The translations under genes and the position numbers were made by a program. A stretch of 11,244 bases of DNA from the NCBI GenBank assembly GCA_001873005.1, contig MNYE01000043.1, positions 1 through 11,244 of the forward strand. Reading direction: 5' to 3'. Below the pieces are notes generated by a model that saw only the letters and a program-made list of their open reading frames with translations, did no database searches and was not told where the DNA came from. The DNA is from Dehalococcoidia bacterium CG2_30_46_9. Lineage in GTDB: Bacteria > Chloroflexota > Dehalococcoidia > GIF9 > AB-539-J10. Positions 5,651 through 10,919 of the stretch are shown piece after piece (positions within the stretch are counted from its first letter, which is position 1; every line of letters begins with the position of its first letter).

Positions 5651-5691
5651 GTTTTTGCCTCACTACTATATTTGGGTAGTGAGGTCAAAAA
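5651..5691. other. Stem-loop across the sigma-like gene stop codon
   Basis: On the minus strand TTTTTG(A)CCTCACTAC pairs with GTAGTGAGGCAAAAA, about 15 bp with one bulged A. The stem begins in the stop codon region of the sigma-like gene. T's precede rather than follow the GC-rich part, so it is not a normal terminator. It may protect the 3' end or affect termination of translation at TTT-TGA. Confidence 0.4.
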
Positions 5692-6311
5692 ATCAGAACT
5701 TGTTGGCGTTTTTTGAGTTCTTTTTTCCTCTGGTAGCAAAGGTAGACTTGCTCTTTGTGGTTTAGTGGCTTGCCCTGTGCCTTTTTGGTGGCAATCGCAA
5801 CAAGCCTCTGTGGACAGCCACCTAGCCAAGTTTTATCGTCAATCCAAGCGTCTAAATCTATCGCCTTGTCATCGGCTATGGTCTCCCAAAGCTCCATAGT
5901 ATTGCCTTCGTCGTCTGTTATTTCCTGTGATAGGCTGGCAACCTCAACAGCCTTCGGACAGTAGTTTGGGTATAGGTCTGTGTCTCTACACTTTTTACGC
6001 TGTGTGTTGCTACAATGCCCGCAGTCAATACCATTTGTCCGGTAATAATAGTCTCTCCAGTATTGAGCTACGGTGAAGCTAGCTATCCGATACAGCCAAG
6101 ATGGATTATCAGGCTTGTGTCTGGTATTTCCGTCAGCTATGGCAAGGTTAAGCATAATATTGTGTAGCAGATCGTCTCTATCCTCATACCTTGCCTTGTG
6201 AGCGAACTTTGTCGCTACATTATAATAGGTAAGCCAATCACCAGTAAGCTTGGAGTAACCGTCGCCATATTCCCGATACGGTTCGTCTGTAAGATACTCA
6301 GTAGTTGCCAT
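5685..6311 (-). CDS. Sigma-70-like factor with four-cysteine insert, 208 aa
   Basis: The chosen ATG at 6309-6311 follows AAAGGGGGGAG; an in-frame TTG/ATG further upstream has no ribosome site. Residues about 25-92 resemble sigma region 2: WLTYYNVATKFAHKARYEDRDDLLHNIMLNLA and SWLYRIASFTVAQYWRDYYYR, the helices that bind core polymerase and the -10 element. Residues 97-118 hold Cys97, Cys100, Cys108 and Cys118 (C-x2-C-x7-C-x9-C), a probable zinc knuckle inserted where ordinary sigma factors have a linker. Residues about 165-205 (WLGGCPQRLVAIATKKAQGKPLNHKEQVYLCYQRKKELKK) look like a reduced region 4 for -35 recognition. Small phage sigma factors redirect host polymerase to middle or late genes. 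It is the first gene of the clamp operon. Sigma-like family is fairly sure; activity as a sigma factor is inference. Confidence 0.65.
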   Translation of the reverse strand: MATTEYLTDEPYREYGDGYSKLTGDWLTYYNVATKFAHKARYEDRDDLLHNIMLNLAIADGNTRHKPDNPSWLYRIASFTVAQYWRDYYYRTNGIDCGHCSNTQRKKCRDTDLYPNYCPKAVEVASLSQEITDDEGNTMELWETIADDKAIDLDAWIDDKTWLGGCPQRLVAIATKKAQGKPLNHKEQVYLCYQRKKELKKRQQVLIF

Positions 6312-6316
6312 ATTTA

Positions 6317-6418
6317 CTCCCCCCTTTAAGGGAGCAACAGACTGGAGCAAGTAACAGGGTGGGCTATCAGCTCCGATATGAGCAATCCGCCAAGTCTCTC
6401 ATACCTAGCTTTCATCGG
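6317..6418 (-). promoter_or_regulatory. Structured leader of the sigma-like/clamp operon
   Basis: Between the predicted transcription start (about 6478) and the ATG at 6311 lies a leader of about 165 nt. On the minus strand TATGAG/CTCATA, extended by CCGA/TCGG, forms one nested stem. CTCCC can pair with the GGGAG that overlaps the ribosome site (6317-6334). These pairings suggest translation control, but I cannot match the leader to a known riboswitch. Confidence 0.35.
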
Positions 6419-6450
6419 TTGCTATTTGTTAAGGTGCTAACAAAGCTAAT

Positions 6451-6466
6451 CAGTATACCTATACTG
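6451..6466. promoter_or_regulatory. Palindromic operator candidate
   Basis: CAGTATACCTATACTG is a perfect palindrome with 7-bp arms. It sits about 12-27 bases downstream of the predicted start of the sigma-like operon, a position where a bound repressor would block elongation. A second, weaker repeat TTGTTA/TAACAA follows at 6426-6443. Confidence 0.45.
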
Positions 6467-6484
6467 TATTGACTAGCTATGATT

Positions 6485-6513
6485 AGAATAGCAGGTTAGC
6501 AATAGGCTGTCAA
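6485..6513 (-). promoter_or_regulatory. Sigma70-type promoter of the sigma-like/clamp operon
   Basis: On the minus strand a perfect TTGACA (6508-6513) is followed after 17 bases by TATTCT (6485-6490). A start near 6478 would transcribe the sigma-like and clamp genes. No competing promoter closer to the gene was found. Confidence 0.6.
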
Positions 6514-6613
6514 TAGTTTTTGCCGGCATTTGCGAAAAAATCCGGTAAAATCGCTCCACTTTGCTGATAATGCCTATCCAAAAACAAGGGCGGAAAATCG
6601 GACTTTGTCCGGG

Positions 6614-6660
6614 ACATTGAGGGGAACATCGTGGGGATACTTGAGGGCTACCCTGGGGCA
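6614..6660. repeat. Degenerate 12-nt repeats with G-runs
   Basis: Four contiguous units are visible: ACATTGAGGGGA, ACATCGTGGGGA, TACTTGAGGGCT and ACCCTGGGGCA. The first two agree at 10 of 12 positions, and the others keep mainly the G-run. An extra GGG precedes them at 6611. G-runs recur every 11-12 bases, close to one helical turn. They may be protein-binding iterons or could fold as a G-quadruplex. Confidence 0.45.
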
Positions 6661-6680
6661 ACAACTACTTAGAGGTCCGC

Positions 6681-6803
6681 TGTTAGCGCTCATGCTAACA
6701 CCGCAAACAGCCTCAAAATGCTCGGCAACCAGCATTTCTGCTAACACTTGCTAACACCGATTTTAGCTTCAAGGTGTTAGCAGTGTTAGCAGTGTGCTAA
6801 TAC
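6681..6803. other. Candidate phage attachment site (attP) with core and arm repeats
   Basis: AAATGCT (6716-6722), an 8-base spacer (CGGCAACC) and AGCATTT (6731-6737) form a perfect 7-8-7 inverted repeat, the geometry of a tyrosine recombinase crossover site. Around it TGCTAACAC occurs at 6693-6701, 6739-6747 and 6749-6757, and inverted at 6774-6782 and 6783-6791, with near copies at 6681-6689 and 6795-6803. Pairs are ten (or nine) bases apart. The site abuts the integrase 3' end, the common place for attP. Iterons of an origin are an alternative. Confidence 0.6.
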
Positions 6804-6807
6804 TTTG

Positions 6808-7734
6808 CTAGCGCTTCTTCTCCCAGAGAGGAAGGAAGGGGTGAATGGAGTAAATAATCCTGTCTACGTCAGAGGGGTCTTTGTAGACAAGCTCGGGACG
6901 GCGATAATACTCGGTCATATTTCCCCCGGCATAGCGCCCGCCGGTTTTCACTTTCCAATGGGCATAGTCGTCCAGGAGCGAGGGGCTTTGCCTGTTTTGG
7001 GGCAGATATACTTCCTTGAGCAAAGTGTTCAGCGTGTATCTGATACTGTGCCATCCCGTCCGAGGCTTATGCTCAAATCCAGCCTTTTCACAGATACGCT
7101 TGAATATTCCTGTTAGAGATATAGGTGAGTGCTCCTTTGCACGGTAGTCAGCAAAAACTGGCTTGAGACAATCTGGAATCAGGTGTTTTGCCATCTTACC
7201 GTGCTTGGCCGTGTGGAGGATTATCGAGTTTTCATCGTAGTCTCTTTTCTTGATCCGACTGAGCTCCTCCCGGCGAACTATCCATGTAGTAGCCACCGCC
7301 AGGTAAAATCTTTCTGCCTTGGAAAGCTTGGCTCTAGCTTTTATCATCTGCTCTATTTCAGCTTGTTCGAGAAAGGGGAGTTGAGTCACTTCCTCAGGGT
7401 AGGGAGCATCGTCAGGGGTAAATGGCCACGGCCATTTATTTGCGAGTGCCAGTTTCTTCAAGTGAAAAAACTCCTTGAGTAGTGTCCTCTCCGAAATACC
7501 TTGCTCTCGGCGTCTGGTAAAGTAACGGCGGAAGTCGCTGTCGGTCGGCTCTCGGTCTCCATCTAGCCCGGAGAGAAATCGTTGTCCTGTTTCGAGGTAG
7601 GATGAAATTGTGCCGGGAGCTCTCAGTCTTGGCGAGGAGAGCCGATCCTTCAAATTCTCCAGGTATGGCTGAATCCTTTTAGAAGTCTCGGCTGATACTT
7701 TTTTGGTTCTTTTTTGGTTCTTTTTTCGGACCAT
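6808..7734 (-). CDS. int: Tyrosine recombinase (phage integrase family), 308 aa
   Basis: This enzyme would integrate and excise the element by cutting and joining att sites through a 3'-phosphotyrosine. ATG at 7732-7734 is preferred because GAGGAG lies nine bases upstream; the in-frame TTG at 7743 directly abuts that site. The N-terminus is very basic (VRKKNQKRTKK). Residues about 20-105 look like the SAM-like core-binding domain (YLENLKDRLSSPRL, GTISSYLETGQRFLSGL). The catalytic domain shows Arg154 in RREEL, Lys near 177-180 in HTAKHGK, His229-x2-Arg232 in HSIR, Trp260 in DYAHW and the nucleophile Tyr276 or Tyr277 in MTEYYRR. All expected catalytic positions are present, so it should be active. 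Length is usual for the family, although no long arm-binding domain is evident beyond the basic head. It is the last gene of the early-type operon, directly next to the candidate attP. Confidence 0.9.
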   Translation of the reverse strand: MVRKKNQKRTKKVSAETSKRIQPYLENLKDRLSSPRLRAPGTISSYLETGQRFLSGLDGDREPTDSDFRRYFTRRREQGISERTLLKEFFHLKKLALANKWPWPFTPDDAPYPEEVTQLPFLEQAEIEQMIKARAKLSKAERFYLAVATTWIVRREELSRIKKRDYDENSIILHTAKHGKMAKHLIPDCLKPVFADYRAKEHSPISLTGIFKRICEKAGFEHKPRTGWHSIRYTLNTLLKEVYLPQNRQSPSLLDDYAHWKVKTGGRYAGGNMTEYYRRPELVYKDPSDVDRIIYSIHPFLPLWEKKR

Positions 7735-7751
7735 CTTCTTCAACTCCTCAT

Positions 7752-8081
7752 CTATTTTGGCATGGTTTCATTCGCGGTGAGCGGCCGGCGCAATTTCCTC
7801 CCCAGCTCGTAGCCTACGAGCAAAGATTGAATCAAGACACCCCCGATTACCCCCCATGGGATTCCCTCGAGAGGGAGACTATCTTTTTTTGTGGAAGCCA
7901 CGAGAATATCGGTAAACTTTTTTATTGCCCGGCGTATTCGGTCATCAAGTTCATCCGGCAAGGGGATATCGCAACTCATTAGTTCCTGAAAAAACTCCTG
8001 GTCAAAGTCTTCACTATTATGTCTATCGAGAGTAGCTACCAATTTCACCTTTTCAGATTGAGTTAGTTCATGTTCAAACAT
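7752..8081 (-). CDS. Hypothetical protein with C-terminal hydrophobic segment, 109 aa
   Basis: I do not recognise the family. AAAGGAGG seven bases before the ATG at 8079-8081 makes the start secure. Residues 1-60 are acidic and helical (EHELTQSEKVKLVATLDRHNSEDFDQEFFQELM, ELDDRIRRAIKKFTDILV). Residues about 73-94 (GIPWGVIGGVLIQSLLVGYELG) are hydrophobic and Gly-rich, enough for a membrane-associated helix, followed by basic GRKLRR. It sits 17 bases upstream of the integrase start, so the two are surely co-transcribed. A link to integration or excision is suggested only by position; it lacks the winged-helix look of typical excisionases. Confidence 0.6.
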   Translation of the reverse strand: MFEHELTQSEKVKLVATLDRHNSEDFDQEFFQELMSCDIPLPDELDDRIRRAIKKFTDILVASTKKDSLPLEGIPWGVIGGVLIQSLLVGYELGRKLRRPLTANETMPK

Positions 8082-8102
8082 CTTTTTCCTCCTTTGTGTT
8101 AT

Positions 8103-8345
8103 TCATTGTCTTCCCCGGATCTCACCACCTGCTACTGTGAGGCGGAGCCCCAGGGCGATGCCATTCTTGCAGGCATTGACTACAACCTCATTCACCGGAG
8201 CGTTTCGCTGGGCGCCTGTTCTCAGCAACGCGGCAGTTACCAGGCTGCAGTAGCGCATGAGAACCGTCCCCTCATCTTTCTTGAGGGAGTCCACTTGCTT
8301 AACTCCCTCCTGGTGCCGGCACTTCATCTCCTCAAAATCAATCAT
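8103..8345 (-). CDS. Small hypothetical protein, 80 aa
   Basis: The ATG at 8343-8345 has a modest ribosome site (AAGGGAAAGGG). The product starts with an acidic helix MIDFEEMKCRHQEGVKQVDSLKKDEG. It continues with helical, alanine-rich stretches, RYCSLVTAALLRTGA and VNEVVVNACKNGIALGLRLTVAGGE. There are scattered cysteines but no metal motif. It starts ten bases after the stop of the CxxC protein gene and is in the same operon as the integrase. No function can be assigned. The reading frame is supported mainly by its tight fit between two better-supported genes. Confidence 0.5.
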   Translation of the reverse strand: MIDFEEMKCRHQEGVKQVDSLKKDEGTVLMRYCSLVTAALLRTGAQRNAPVNEVVVNACKNGIALGLRLTVAGGEIRGRQ

Positions 8346-8355
8346 GCCCTTTCCC

Positions 8356-8655
8356 TTAAATCTTTTTAGGCGTTATGGGCATTCCTGGTTGAGGCCCGGC
8401 CACTATGGGAGCACTTATTATCTCGGCCCTGGTGCAGTAGCGAGTGCCACAGTTTACACAAACGTCGTAGTGGACCATGATCCCTCTGACAACAGGTGTT
8501 GCTATTTTGTTAATGTTCTGAATGGGTGTAAATACTTTCTCCAGGGATACAAAGATACCTTTTGGGAGGGAAGGTTCATCGGCGCAAGCAATTCGGGCAA
8601 CAGTCCCCTTAGAATGACAAATTGGGCATAATGGAAACTCTATTGGTAATTTCAT
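8356..8655 (-). CDS. Small zinc-ribbon-like protein, 99 aa
   Basis: ATG at 8653-8655 is preferred over the TTG at 8673 because AAGGAGG lies eight bases before the ATG. Cys10-x2-Cys13 near the N-terminus (LCPICHSKG) and Cys66-x2-Cys69 later (DVCVNCGTRYC) give two CxxC knuckles that probably bind one zinc, with Cys24 and Cys74 as extra candidates. The centre is a beta-rich segment. Small CxxC proteins of this design are frequent in phages, usually of unknown role; DNA, RNA or protein binding are all possible. Its ribosome site overlaps the end of the upstream C2H2 gene, so translation is likely coupled. Confidence 0.65.
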   Translation of the reverse strand: MKLPIEFPLCPICHSKGTVARIACADEPSLPKGIFVSLEKVFTPIQNINKIATPVVRGIMVHYDVCVNCGTRYCTRAEIISAPIVAGPQPGMPITPKKI

Positions 8656-8673
8656 TTCAAATCCCTCCTTCAA

Positions 8674-8937
8674 CTAGCCAAAAAAGTTGGAAAGCTCCCT
8701 GACAAAGTATTTGAACCACTCTAAAACGACTTCTTTCTCCTCTCCTTTTGATCCAAGGCTTGCTTGAGTCAACATTGCAGCCAGCTGATACTTCATTTGG
8801 CCTTGCGTTGCTTTCCTCATCGCTTCACCAAAAGCCTCAGCGGTATTTGTCTTCTCTGGATGCTTACTAAAGATATGTGTCGTTAGCTCATCTTCGGTCA
8901 TAAACGTTTCATCAGGACAAAAAGGACATTTATTCAT
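8674..8937 (-). CDS. C2H2 zinc-finger protein, 87 aa
   Basis: Residues 4-26 form a single C2H2 finger: Cys4-x2-Cys7, then 13 residues, His21-x4-His26 (CPFC, THIFSKH), with hydrophobic Phe12 and Leu18 at the usual core positions. The rest is helical and amphipathic (AEAFGEAMRKATQGQMKYQLAAML and EVVLEWFKYFVRELSNFF), suited to self-association. GGAGG lies six bases before the ATG. Single-finger C2H2 proteins are uncommon in bacteria outside the Ros/MucR group, which has a different, longer finger, but they do occur in phages and archaeal viruses. As the first full gene behind the early-type promoter it could be a DNA-binding regulator of the switch or of integration; that is inference. The start overlaps the stop of the 21-codon peptide as ATGA. 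Confidence 0.7.
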   Translation of the reverse strand: MNKCPFCPDETFMTEDELTTHIFSKHPEKTNTAEAFGEAMRKATQGQMKYQLAAMLTQASLGSKGEEKEVVLEWFKYFVRELSNFFG

Positions 8938-8999
8938 AGCCCGCCTCCATTTTGCCTCCTTTCTGCTACTTCAGGATTTCTAATCTCAGCTACAACCAT
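8934..8999 (-). CDS. 21-codon peptide, possible leader ORF
   Basis: A perfect ribosome site (GAAGGAGGTGAAAATG) precedes an ATG at 8997-8999. The ORF encodes MVVAEIRNPEVAERRQNGGGL and its TGA overlaps the ATG of the zinc-finger gene (CTATGA). It is the first translated element after the early-type promoter. It may be a coupling leader for the zinc-finger gene or a functional micropeptide. The sequence itself shows no known motif. Confidence 0.5.
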   Translation of the reverse strand: MVVAEIRNPEVAERRQNGGGL

Positions 9000-9016
9000 T
9001 TTCACCTCCTTCATAC

Positions 9017-9049
9017 AGTATTATGCTACTATATCGGGGGGCTTGTCAA
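9017..9049 (-). promoter_or_regulatory. Promoter of the integrase-containing operon
   Basis: On the minus strand TTGACA (9044-9049), an 18-base spacer and CATAAT lead to a start about ten to fifteen bases before the 21-codon peptide's ribosome site. Its -35 overlaps that of the plus-strand promoter, so the two probably compete. Confidence 0.65.
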
Positions 9050-9083
9050 GACCCCCGCGGGGTGACATACTGGGGTTGACAAG
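9035..9083. promoter_or_regulatory. GC-rich overlapping palindromes in the divergent promoter
   Basis: At least three overlapping symmetric elements occur. GGGGG (9036-9040) pairs with CCCCC (9052-9056) around CTTGTCAAG; CCCCGCGGGG is central; CTTGTCAA (9042-9049) is repeated inverted as TTGACAAG (9076-9083). The sequence CCCCGCGGGGTGAC is also shared with the terminator at 2591-2616. The arrangement suggests an operator or competing RNA hairpins. Confidence 0.5.
9043..9071 (+). promoter_or_regulatory. Promoter of the plus-strand accessory cassette
   Basis: TTGTCA (9043-9048), a 17-base spacer and CATACT (9066-9071) point to a start near 9078, about 19 bases before the first plausible ATG. 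The GC-rich palindrome fills the spacer, an ideal place for a repressor. The -10 match is only fair. Confidence 0.45.
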
Positions 9084-9096
9084 AGTTAAGAAATCA

Positions 9097-9909
9097 ATGA
9101 AAGCTAAAGTGATTTTATTGGCACTCACCGGGGTTGCCGTGGGAGTGACAATCGGAAAGACTGTGGAAGCGATGCACAAATTCAGGGCACAGGTCCTAAA
9201 GGCCTTGGCCGAGGAGCCACTTTACAGGGTTTCCGGTCCCTTGGTTTCAGTTATAATCCCAGCCCTCGAGGAACAGGATTACTTGCCCAAACTCCTCATG
9301 TCTATCCAGAACCAGACCTATGAGCCAATTGAGGTTATCGTTGCCGATTCATCTACTCGCGACAGCCATGAGCTAGCTGACCAAATCTGCCGGCAGTATG
9401 GCACCACGTGCCTTCATATACCGATGCTCGGGCCCGCCAACGCCAGGAATCAGGGAGCTGGGCAGGCCCAGGGAGATATTCTGCTTTTTACCGATGCAGA
9501 TAATGTCCTGGCACCCGACTGCATTGAAAACCTGATACGGTCCCTCCAGGAAGGCTATATTGCTGCCCATCCTGTGGAGTGTATCATCGATGATACCGGC
9601 CTAGCTGCCTTCTGGGCCGTGTGGATAACTAATTGGCTGAAGGGAACTAATGCTACCACCAGGGTAGTGGCTATCTGGAAAGATGCTTTTGACCAGGTTA
9701 AGTATGATGAGTCCTGCGTTCCCCTCCAGGGATGCAGGGAAGACCTGAGGTTCGGCAAGGATATCATCAAGAGATTTGGGCCTGGCTCAATCAAGCTGAA
9801 CCGGGATGCTTTGATTGGCACATCAGCCAGGCGTTTCAAGAAGCAAGGTTTAATCCCAGGGAAAGTTCCCTGGGAATACAGGGGAGTAAGGGATGGGGTC
9901 ATTAGATAA
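9097..9909 (+). CDS. Membrane-anchored family 2 glycosyltransferase, 270 aa
   Basis: The start is placed at ATG 9097. An in-frame TTG at 9043 is possible, but it would lie upstream of the predicted transcription start. Residues 4-20 (KVILLALTGVAVGVTIG) form an N-terminal membrane anchor. Residues 48-56 (PLVSVIIPA) begin the GT-A fold, PALEEQDYLPKLLMSIQNQT follows the usual GT2 pattern, and TDADN at 132-136 supplies the DxD motif that binds the metal and nucleotide-sugar. ED at 215-216 (GCREDLRFG) sits where GT2 enzymes place the catalytic base. The enzyme should transfer a sugar from a nucleotide donor at the inner face of the membrane, to a lipid, polymer or protein that cannot be told from sequence. 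Phages use such enzymes to alter host surface glycans and exclude rivals, which suits a lysogenic-conversion gene. The ribosome site is weak (AAGAG about 13 bases upstream). Confidence 0.85.
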   Translation: MKAKVILLALTGVAVGVTIGKTVEAMHKFRAQVLKALAEEPLYRVSGPLVSVIIPALEEQDYLPKLLMSIQNQTYEPIEVIVADSSTRDSHELADQICRQYGTTCLHIPMLGPANARNQGAGQAQGDILLFTDADNVLAPDCIENLIRSLQEGYIAAHPVECIIDDTGLAAFWAVWITNWLKGTNATTRVVAIWKDAFDQVKYDESCVPLQGCREDLRFGKDIIKRFGPGSIKLNRDALIGTSARRFKKQGLIPGKVPWEYRGVRDGVIR

Positions 9910-9920
9910 AGGAGGAAGGC

Positions 9921-10538
9921 ATGGCTTGCTTTGTGAAAGAGCTCATTAAAAACGGTGCTGTATCTATAGTCGTGGGGGATGGGAAGATTAAGAGATATGA
10001 TGACCTCCTGGCCAATGTTCGGCATGACGATAAATATCACTCTATCCGCTCCTTAGTAATGCCCGATGATCCTGAAGTGAGGGAGGTTGCCCGGGTGCTG
10101 CTACAAGCACCCGATTTTATTAGTGCTGCTCAGGAGCTTGTTAATTCCTTTACCACCTATGGCAGCGAGGTTGGAGATCTGTGGCGTACTCCAGCTGAGA
10201 CATTAGCTAAACGCACCGGAGTGGATTGCGATGATTCCGCTATTCTTCTTGCGAGCATCATCCGAGCGGCTGGTATTCCCCCGGACCAGGTATACTGTGC
10301 CTTTGGCCTCTGGACCCTTGATGGTGAAACAGATGGCCATATGTGGGTAGTTTTAGGAAGCGATAGTGGTGAGGACCGCACACTGGAATCAACTGCCTCA
10401 CCACGCAAACATACCCGGGGGAAATATATCATCCATGGTATCTTTAATGATACCTATTGTTTCGCCACAGGTGTCGGGCTCCGGGAATTTGATATTAAGC
10501 CTGTCGAGCTGGCAAAGGCTTTGGCTGTTAAAGTTTAA
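9921..10538 (+). CDS. Transglutaminase-like cysteine enzyme, 205 aa
   Basis: AAAGGAGG eight bases upstream of ATG fixes the start. The core of a transglutaminase-like fold is visible: Cys103 in GVDCDDSAILLASIIRAAGI, which is the helix-capping catalytic cysteine in this superfamily; His140 in DGHMWVVLG; and an acidic third residue, probably Asp152 or Glu156 in EDRTLESTA. Bacterial members are mostly proteases or amide-bond enzymes rather than protein cross-linkers. There is no signal peptide, so it should act in the cytoplasm, unless exported another way. Before the core, residues 40-95 form a helical lead (PEVREVARVLL, ISAAQELVNSFTTY) also seen in many such proteins. It follows the glycosyltransferase by 11 bases and precedes the J-domain gene by nine, so it is part of one operon. 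Substrate unknown. Confidence 0.8.
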   Translation: MACFVKELIKNGAVSIVVGDGKIKRYDDLLANVRHDDKYHSIRSLVMPDDPEVREVARVLLQAPDFISAAQELVNSFTTYGSEVGDLWRTPAETLAKRTGVDCDDSAILLASIIRAAGIPPDQVYCAFGLWTLDGETDGHMWVVLGSDSGEDRTLESTASPRKHTRGKYIIHGIFNDTYCFATGVGLREFDIKPVELAKALAVKV

Positions 10539-10547
10539 GGAGGGCTT

Positions 10548-10907
10548 ATGGCTAAGAGGATAAAAATGAATAGCGTGGTTAATTTCTTGCGCAACGTGGA
10601 TGAGATAGCCTTTATTGCGACTGGAACACGCTTGCGGGTTATCGGGCACAGAATACTAGATGCTTGGGGTGAGGATATTAAAAAGGCGGCAACGGGAACC
10701 GGTGCAAATAAGGAAGAGACATTGGCAGATGACCCTTACCGAGTACTGCACTGCCACCCTGAGGACTATGATGTGGTAATTAAAGCGCGTTTCCGTCTGC
10801 TCTGCAAGGAACTTCACCCTGATACCGGGACCCATCCGGACCCGAAGGAGTTTCAGAGAGTGAATGAGGCATATCAAAAAATTATGGCTGACCGGCATAA
10901 ATTATAG
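10548..10907 (+). CDS. J-domain (DnaJ-like) co-chaperone protein, 119 aa
   Basis: GGAGG five bases upstream of the ATG fixes the start. Residues about 62-115 are a J domain: DPYRVLHC, a helix II with DYDVVIKARFRLLCKELHPD carrying the essential His90-Pro91-Asp92, and helix III FQRVNEAYQKIM. The HPD tripeptide is what stimulates the ATPase of Hsp70/DnaK. There is no G/F or zinc-finger region, so this is a minimal class III type protein. The N-terminal 60 residues (VVNFLRNVDEIAFIATG and RLRVIGHRILDAWGEDI) are helical and presumably bind the client. Viral J proteins recruit host DnaK for replication, assembly or protein remodelling. Its place after the transglutaminase gene suggests a shared client. 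The J-domain call is firm; its target is unknown. Confidence 0.85.
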   Translation: MAKRIKMNSVVNFLRNVDEIAFIATGTRLRVIGHRILDAWGEDIKKAATGTGANKEETLADDPYRVLHCHPEDYDVVIKARFRLLCKELHPDTGTHPDPKEFQRVNEAYQKIMADRHKL

Positions 10908-10919
10908 ACATCGATGTCT
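10906..10919. promoter_or_regulatory. Palindrome across a start codon
   Basis: AGACATCGATGTCT is a perfect 14-nt palindrome. It spans the last bases of the J-domain gene stop (TAG) and the ATG of the next gene at 10914. In RNA it could hide the start codon; in DNA it could be a protein site. No Shine-Dalgarno is seen before this ATG, so translation may depend on ribosomes arriving from the J gene. Confidence 0.4.

Noticed and set aside
6473..6754. Open frames on both strands in the intergenic region, one with SP-rich tetrapeptide repeats
   Set aside because: The repeats come from the 12-nt DNA repeats; no ribosome sites, and the frames cross the promoter and att-like repeats.
6681..6803. CRISPR array
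   Set aside because: Repeats are 9-10 bases, occur in both orientations and lack equal-length spacers; no cas genes in the window.
8070..8631. Plus-strand frames over the small minus-strand genes
   Set aside because: The minus frames have good ribosome sites, tight operon spacing and zinc motifs; the plus ones have none.
9043..9096. TTG start at 9043 for the glycosyltransferase
   Set aside because: It falls on the promoter -35 box and would place a non-conserved, GC-palindrome-encoded segment before the membrane anchor.
9555..10649. Minus-strand frames opposite the glycosyltransferase, transglutaminase and J-domain genes
   Set aside because: The plus-strand frames carry recognised catalytic motifs; the minus ones are shadows.
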